21,213 bases of DNA. Source: Guillardia theta CCMP2712. Taxonomy: Eukaryota > Cryptophyceae > Pyrenomonadales > Geminigeraceae. Within the stretch, counting starts at the first letter, position 1, and every line of letters starts with the position of its first letter. Below are positions 16,187-21,213 of the stretch, piece by piece. The DNA is taken from contig NW_005434413.1 in assembly GCF_000315625.1 (NCBI RefSeq), forward strand, positions 1 to 21,213. The letters are read 5' to 3'. A model generated the notes under the pieces. It did no database searches. It was given only the letters and a program-made list of their open reading frames with translations, and was not told the DNA's origin. The translations under genes and the position numbers were made by a program.

Positions 16187-18595
16187 ATGACTGCGACAAC
16201 AATGGATCACTCTCTTTCTTCCTGGCAGCCTCCTGTTTCAAACGAGACTGCTGTCAAGGTTGATAACCACTCGAGGGAAGATGAGTTCCAGGACACAGCT
16301 GCACAGTATTCGACGAGTACCAACAGCTGTTCTTGTGAGATCCTTGATCTCGGACTAGCAAAGGTGAGCTTTCAAGGCAGCCATCAGGGATTGCTCGATC
16401 TGATGTCATGGTGGCAGAAGCCTGATGACTCTTCAAGCGCGTGTGTGGAAGTGATTGTCATCGACTCTCCGGCTTCCATCAGCAACGGTGACAGTACAAG
16501 CTCCTGGAAATCTTGCGACCTGGCTGCTACCCCGCAAACGAAGATCAAACGCAAGCCGGCAGTGTTGAAGAAGCTCGAGTTTGATCACCCTGGTAGTGCG
16601 ATGCTGTGTACGACAGAGAGAAGAGTCAGGCGAAAGACTTCCATCTTCGAGGCCAGCTTCCTAACAGTCACAAGCCCCTCTGGGCGAGGCCCAACTCCAC
16701 GTAGGAAGGCTGCCCGGTCTCAGACAAGTCCACAGAGCACACCAGCACCAGTTGCACACTCAACAGACACGGGCAAGAGTAAGGCTCCCTCCGAGCTGCG
16801 GACGCTGTCGCGCGACAACGCTGAGAACCGATCTCCTCAGAAGGTCGACATCGTCAGTACGAGCGACATGGCGGATGTGGAGTGTATGGATGACCAGTCT
16901 CAGACAAGTCGACAGGGTGCACCAACACTAGTCGCTCACACGGCAGACACAGACAAGAGCAAGGCTCCCTCCGAGGTGCTGACGCTATCAACTGTAGACG
17001 CTGTCTCGGGCGACAACACTGAGAACCGATCTCCTCAGAAGGTCGACATCGTTAGTACGAGCGACATGGCGGATGTGGAGTGTATGGATGACCAGTCTCA
17101 GACAAGTCGACAGGGTTTACCAACACTAGTCGCTCACACGGCAGACACAGACAAGAGCAAGGCTCCCTCCGAGGTACTGACGCTATCAAGTGTAGACGCT
17201 GTCTCGGGCGACAACACTGAGAACCGATCTCCTCAGAAGGTCGACATCGTTAGTACGAGCGACATGGCGGATGTGGAGTGTATGGATGACCAGTCTCAGA
17301 CAAGTCGACAGGGTTTACCAACACTAGTCGCTCACACGGCATCTCCTGAGAAGGTCGACAGTGTTGGGGAGTGTAATTTCAGGGTTGCCCTTGCGCCTGA
17401 AGGCTCCTGCGGATCCCCAGTACAGCCCAAGTCTGTTCCCAGTGGCTGCGAGGACGTGCTCGCCCTGGCCTTGAGCGATGTGCCGGGAGCAGCAGCGATG
17501 GCCGGGCCCAGAGGGCTGCACGCAGCGCAAGAGAGCATGCTGCACAACGTTCTCTTGTCGTCAGGAGAGGAATGTGACTCGTTCCTCACGAGCGCAAGGA
17601 CTTGTCTCCGGATGAACCGCTACCTGTCAGTCAACCTCCTCCGTGCTGCTTGCAAGCTACTGGGCAAGCACGCTGGCTCGAGCGATGTCAGGATGAGCCA
17701 GCTGAAGGAGGTGCTGGTATGTGGCGCGCAACGTCTACCTGGGGACCAGCTGGAGAACTTTGTGAGGAACAACCGGCTCTTTGCAGACCTGATGGTGTTT
17801 GTACATGAGTTGAGGTCCAAGCAGAAGAACCAGAGCCCCTATGGCTCCTACGTCCCGTTCCTGATCGACCTCTGCAAGCTCTACGACGGTCAGTTCGGAG
17901 AAGGAACTTGCGTAAGGGAGCTCCTGGTGGCGTCTGGTGTGCACGAAGAGACGCTGGGCCCGTCCATCATTGAGGTCATGAGCCTCGTCGGTGAAGGAGA
18001 CTGTCGCTGCCCGTCCGACTCTGCGTGGTTGGACCTGCACCAGCTCGTCACCAAGTCATGCTGGAAGTCAGAGAGGTTTAGGAGGTGTTGGAAGCGAGAG
18101 TGGGAGAAAGTCGCCAGCCTGAAGCTGAAGCTGAAGCTGCTTCACTTCGACGACAGCGTCTTCGCAGCACAGGTAGTGGAGGGCATACTCCTCGGCAGCT
18201 GCTGTACCTCCATGGACTTGGACGACTCTTGTCCCTCATGGGAGAAGTTTGCAAGCGAGTATGAAGGCACTCTAGACCCCCTCATGGGGGCTGGTGCGCG
18301 TCACATGAGCGAGAGCGAAGTCCGAGAGGAGGTGGAGTTGTGCGTGCTGGTTGTTGCCCTCGTTCGTCATTTGACAACCACCGAAATCCTGCAGAGGAGA
18401 AGCAGCAGCGAGGAGGTTGAGATTTCTCCAGGGACAAGACACAAGGGCAAGAAGGTTGCAAAGAAGACAATGACCGCAATCCTTCAGAAACTGCAGAAAC
18501 TCGATCAGAAGAAGGCAAGAAAGACTCATGGCATACCGGCTCTGGGGTATTTGATCAAAGTCGCCAAAATCGTTAGGGAGTCTCTGAGGGAATAA
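16187..18595 (+). CDS. 802-residue repeat-bearing, probably nuclear protein of unknown function
   Basis: A single uninterrupted frame runs from ATG 16187 (ATG 16202 is an equally possible start) to TAA 18593-18595. I do not recognise the family. Residues 87-95 read VEVIVIDSP, a good match to a SUMO-interaction motif (hydrophobic core followed by Asp/Ser). Basic clusters KIKRKPAVLKK (about 119-129) and RRVRRK (about 145-150) look like nuclear localisation signals. Residues 178-385 consist of three tandem units plus a partial (60-66 residues each; core SPQKVDIVSTSDMADVECMDD), rich in Ser, Thr and Asp and likely disordered. From about residue 440 the sequence is Leu-rich and helical (LSVNLLRAACKLLGKH, FADLMVFVHELRSK), resembling an alpha-helical repeat or scaffold domain. 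A basic tail follows (HKGKKVAKKTM). No signal peptide is present. A chromatin or SUMO-linked scaffold role is only inference. Confidence 0.8.
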   Translation: MTATTMDHSLSSWQPPVSNETAVKVDNHSREDEFQDTAAQYSTSTNSCSCEILDLGLAKVSFQGSHQGLLDLMSWWQKPDDSSSACVEVIVIDSPASISNGDSTSSWKSCDLAATPQTKIKRKPAVLKKLEFDHPGSAMLCTTERRVRRKTSIFEASFLTVTSPSGRGPTPRRKAARSQTSPQSTPAPVAHSTDTGKSKAPSELRTLSRDNAENRSPQKVDIVSTSDMADVECMDDQSQTSRQGAPTLVAHTADTDKSKAPSEVLTLSTVDAVSGDNTENRSPQKVDIVSTSDMADVECMDDQSQTSRQGLPTLVAHTADTDKSKAPSEVLTLSSVDAVSGDNTENRSPQKVDIVSTSDMADVECMDDQSQTSRQGLPTLVAHTASPEKVDSVGECNFRVALAPEGSCGSPVQPKSVPSGCEDVLALALSDVPGAAAMAGPRGLHAAQESMLHNVLLSSGEECDSFLTSARTCLRMNRYLSVNLLRAACKLLGKHAGSSDVRMSQLKEVLVCGAQRLPGDQLENFVRNNRLFADLMVFVHELRSKQKNQSPYGSYVPFLIDLCKLYDGQFGEGTCVRELLVASGVHEETLGPSIIEVMSLVGEGDCRCPSDSAWLDLHQLVTKSCWKSERFRRCWKREWEKVASLKLKLKLLHFDDSVFAAQVVEGILLGSCCTSMDLDDSCPSWEKFASEYEGTLDPLMGAGARHMSESEVREEVELCVLVVALVRHLTTTEILQRRSSSEEVEISPGTRHKGKKVAKKTMTAILQKLQKLDQKKARKTHGIPALGYLIKVAKIVRESLRE
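16718..17343 (+). repeat. Tandem coding repeat, units of 180, 198 and 198 bp plus a partial
   Basis: The word TCTCAGACAAGTC recurs at 16718, 16898, 17096 and 17294. Units two and three are nearly identical at the DNA level. The first is 18 bp shorter (it lacks six residues around STVDAVSG). All lengths are multiples of three, so the reading frame is kept. Confidence 0.95.
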
Positions 18596-18856
18596 ATAGA
18601 CGATGGTTAAAACAAGATTAAAACTTGTAGCTTGTTATGTTGGATGAGTGAAAATCAACGTATTGGTTCTTTCTTGCAACATCTTCTACCCGTTTGTTGC
18701 TGGAACAGTTTGCTTTTCTACACGGGTAATGTGATGGTTGACAGTGTAAGGTTACATATATCTGCTACAAGATGTGACATTGCAACGGACAATAATGCAT
18801 TGGATCACAAAATATGAAGGCTTTCAGTAGAAACACCAACCAGCGATATCGTAGAC
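18596..18856. other. 3' flank of the 802-residue protein gene
   Basis: No gene is seen. An AATAAA (18591-18596) overlaps the stop codon itself, too early for a normal polyadenylation signal unless the 3' UTR is extremely short. No second canonical hexamer was found on the plus strand in this stretch. Confidence 0.4.
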
Positions 18857-19075
18857 ACAGGATAGGATAGGATAGGATAGGATAGGATAGGATAGGATAG
18901 GATAGGATAGGACAGGACAGGACAGGAGAGGATAGGAGAAGACAGGACAGGAGAAGAGAGGAAAGGAGAGGAGAGGAGAGGAGAGGAGAGGAGAGAAGAC
19001 GAGGGGAGGGGAGAGGACGAGGGGAGGAGAAGGACAGGACAGGAGAAGACAGGACGGGAGAGGATAGGACACAGG
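18857..19075. repeat. 5-bp satellite, GGATA grading into GGACA and GGAGA
   Basis: About ten perfect GGATA units (18860-18910) pass into mixed GGACA, GGAGA and GGAGAA units up to about 19075. Purines are confined to one strand throughout. It separates two converging genes (stops at 18595 and 19309). Long Tyr/Ser/Leu/Pro frames across it on the other strand are artefacts. Confidence 0.93.
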
Positions 19076-19308
19076 AACATGGAGAACTGATTTGTCAGAT
19101 CTTATGATATTCCACATCAGACATGGCAAGTATGTCCAGTCTGACTGCTAGGCCCCCAGCTTGTCAGCTCATTCCTCTTGCATCTGAGACCCTTTGATGC
19201 TGATTTCAAGTGTGCAGTAGAGGAGTTTGTGACGAGGGGAGGGAGACGAGCAAGGAGGAGGTATGTAGATCTTGTTGTATTCTAAGGTTTCAACAGCGGT
19301 AGGAGCTT

Positions 19309-20467
19309 TCATCCCCAACTAAGGTTGGGCGAGACGTGACCGCTGCGGGAGCGACCGGCTCTCATGGCGCGCAAACCGCGGGGGAACGCTTGTTTCTTGG
19401 GCTTGTTGAACGTGAAGGGGATCTGACCTTCAAAGGCTTCCACCCAGTGAGCAGGATCTTTCGGTACGAGGCAAACATTCCTGAAGATGTTGCGGATCGA
19501 ATGCTCTTCTACATGAGATATCTTCATCTTCTCGTTGTGATGTGTGTCGTTCCTGGGATCGAAGCCCTGAAAGCTCCCGCGCCTCAAGGTAACAAACCTG
19601 CAACCGTCATGTTAGTACTGCTGCCACTCGTGAACTGTAGTGTGCGGGGGGACTCTGTCTTCTCTAACTACGATGCCAAAGGAACCTGTTTGCTAACAGG
19701 TGATCGTGTTGATGTCTACTTTCTAGCTTCCATGTTCACAGGGTCATATGATCAGCGTCATCATCTATACCCTACACGCTTCTCACCCTTCCTGGTTTTC
19801 AATCTCACATCTGGGCATACCTGTTGTAAAACTCGTTGCTCCTGTTGGGGGCCACCTGGAAACCGGAGATGCCGCAGAATCCTTTGTCAGGATCATCCTC
19901 GAACTCGAGGAAGATGAGCTCGTTCACTGCGCAGAGATGAAGGAAGGCCAGAACTGACCGCTTCGTGCACTTGAGCCGCATCTTGCAGCAGTACATCATC
20001 TGTGAGTCGAGCTGCTGCTTGAACCTGGAGTCCTGCACCTTGACAATCGTTTCAAACCACGTTGTTATGATCTGCTCGCAGATCGCATGCCAGTTGACTT
20101 GCCCGTTGCGCGCTCTTTCGTCTTTTGCTGTAGGGTTGTTGTCTGCCTCTCTTTCTTGGTTCCTCTGCTCCTGTTGGTCCTGCTGGTTGGAAGCAAACAA
20201 GTATTCCAGTCTTGGTGAATCCAACGCATCATCCCTGACCTCCTCCGACGTTGACGGTAACTCAGCAGACGCTTGCAGTAGCAGCTGCACTGGATCAATA
20301 GAGGGCTGTTGGTTCTGAAGGAATTGGAAGACTGCGAGGTTGGGGGCGGACAGGAGGAAGGCAGCATCAGCAAGGAGGGGGAGGTTGCAGATGACTGGCT
20401 GCTGGGAGGAGGATGAAGGCTGCTGGGGGTCTTGAACGGGAGTAAGGAGGACGGGGAGTAGCGGCAT
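19309..20467 (-). CDS. Two-exon gene, Gln-rich N-terminus and unrecognised C-terminal domain
   Basis: Predicted exons are 20467-19856 and 19566-19309, joined in phase 0 across a 289-nt GTGGCC...TTTCAG intron (289 residues, stop TGA). I do not recognise the family. The first 130 residues are Gln/Ser/Pro-rich and probably disordered (DPQQPSSSSQQP, NQQDQQEQRNQERE). A folded-looking part follows: an aromatic helix (NWHAICEQIITTWFE), a Cys/Lys segment (MMYCCKMRLKCTKRS), an acidic strand (LIFLEFEDDPDKG) and, across the splice junction, GFQGFDPRND. The second exon ends with a basic tail (NKPKKQAFPRGLRAMRAGRSRSG). No signal peptide is evident; the basic tail could be nuclear. It converges on the 802-residue protein gene across the satellite. 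The second exon is the less certain part, because an antisense frame is also open there. Confidence 0.6.
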
Positions 20468-21122
20468 GGCTGAGCGGTACGAGCACTAGGATAAGTAGAT
20501 CGTTACACTACTGTTACGATTGCTATCGTCGATGAAGGGGTGGGTGGGGTGAGTTTGGTAGGCAGATGGTGACGGGAGTGGTCACAGGGGTGGGTAAGGG
20601 TAGGGGTGGTCAATGGGGGCCATGGAGCAACAGGGGGGGTACTGGGGTCAGTTTACACTGGTCTGTGTCCTTCTTGGCATGTAAAGAGGCAGCAGCCCTA
20701 GGGGGTGGGGGTCGTTGGTGGGTTAATTTATGGGGTAGTAGGGTCTTCGGACGGTAGGGTCCGAGAAAGAGGGGTAGTAGGGGTATGGAGATCAAGTTGG
20801 GGGTGGGGGTCCCTAGTTTACCGTGGAAAAAGAGGTCAAATATGTTTACCGCAGGGTGGGGGTAGTACCAAATAGGGGGTACGTTTAGAACAAAAACAAG
20901 GAGAATAGTGTGGGTAGGGGTAACAAAAACTACCGGTGGTCTCAAATTATAATGGTTGTGATATCTACTTAAAAAAAGCTGAATATCTGGAACAAATATT
21001 TGAATTTAAAATACAATATCTCGGTACAAATAAAAAGTATAAATTTAGAACACCAATGAGTCTTTTTTAGTCATCGAGGGCTCCCGGGCACTGACAGCCC
21101 GGGCCCGGTCGCCGGTGCGACT
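20468..21122. other. G-rich spacer followed by AT-rich and GC-rich segments
   Basis: From about 20530 to 20940 the plus strand has many GGGG and GGGGTGGG runs, compatible with G-quadruplex formation. Part of this is the promoter side of the minus gene starting at 20467. It is followed by an AT-rich stretch (20945-21065) and a GC-rich CCCGGGCCCGG block (about 21080-21115). A 111-residue frame on the minus strand (20945-20610) is low in protein character and is not called. Confidence 0.5.
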
Positions 21123-21213
21123 ATGCAGTGGGCCCTCGTTGCTGCCATGGTCATCGTCACAGTGGGCGGAGGAGGAGCAGGATCAGGAGCAGGCAGGAGC
21201 AGGATCAGGAGCA
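21123..21213 (+). CDS. Possible 5' end of a gene cut by the right edge
   Basis: ATG at 21123 opens a frame reading MQWALVAAMVIVTVGGGG and stays open to the edge. The hydrophobic start could be a signal peptide. However, the downstream part is a GGAGCA/GGATCA low-complexity repeat, and only 30 codons are visible. It may be chance. Confidence 0.2.
   Translation, partial: MQWALVAAMVIVTVGGGGAGSGAGRSRIRS

Noticed and set aside
18805-19129. Minus-strand frames rich in SYPIL and SSPLL
   Set aside because: These are direct readings of the 5-bp satellite, which is open in several frames.
20610-20945. 111-codon minus-strand frame
   Set aside because: It reads the C-rich complement of a G-run tract. 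There is no domain, and the composition is driven by the repeat.

Overview
The window looks like nuclear DNA of a protist with compact, intron-bearing genes. GT...AG introns of about 44-290 nt interrupt most genes. There are no bacterial-style operons or ribosome binding sites. The predicted proteins carry secretory signal peptides, ankyrin repeats, CUB-like, TNFR/GCC2_GCC3-like and NHL modules. Micro- and minisatellites are abundant, mostly in introns and spacers. The style of the cysteine-rich GCC2_GCC3 protein and the intron sizes make me think of a cryptophyte such as Guillardia theta. That is an impression from family knowledge, not a database match.

Layout, left to right. (1) 31-3083, minus: a 16-exon 5' part of a gene that runs off the left edge; it has a signal peptide, a small Tudor/SH3-like segment and a long coiled coil. 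All the exon phases I derived join without a frame break, and one exon is only 19 nt. (2) 3084-3804: a divergent, very pyrimidine-rich promoter region. (3) 3805-5481, plus: a three-exon ankyrin-repeat protein with a signal peptide, whose second intron is largely an AGGG tetranucleotide array. (4) 5589-10790, minus: a four-exon gene for a secreted protein of about 1,630 residues (CUB-like, TNFR-like, near-identical GCC2_GCC3 repeats, NHL propeller). It converges on the ankyrin gene. (5) 10791-11150: a 28-bp minisatellite and spacer.

(6) 11160-15330 is the most unusual part. Two similar copies of one unrecognised gene face each other tail to tail (11682-12466 plus; 13565-14491 minus), in an inverted repeat of about 0.8-0.9 kb per arm with an 878-bp spacer. 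Outside the arms lies a second, 47-bp inverted repeat (44/47 identical), and outside each 47-bp copy is a GC-rich CCGGGCC-type block. The whole has the nested symmetry of a foldback-type element or of a segmental inverted duplication. The encoded protein has a PP1-type RVxF motif and several RRxS sites.

(7) 16187-18595, plus: an intronless 802-residue protein, disordered and repeat-bearing at the N-terminus with a SUMO-interaction-like motif, and helical at the C-terminus. (8) 18857-19075: a 5-bp satellite. (9) 19309-20467, minus: a two-exon gene of unknown function. (10) 20468-21213: G-rich spacer, then a GC block and a possible gene start at the right edge.

No rRNA, convincing tRNA, CRISPR array or recognisable transposase was seen. 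Exon boundaries are manual predictions from GT/AG, phase and protein continuity; RNA data would settle them.
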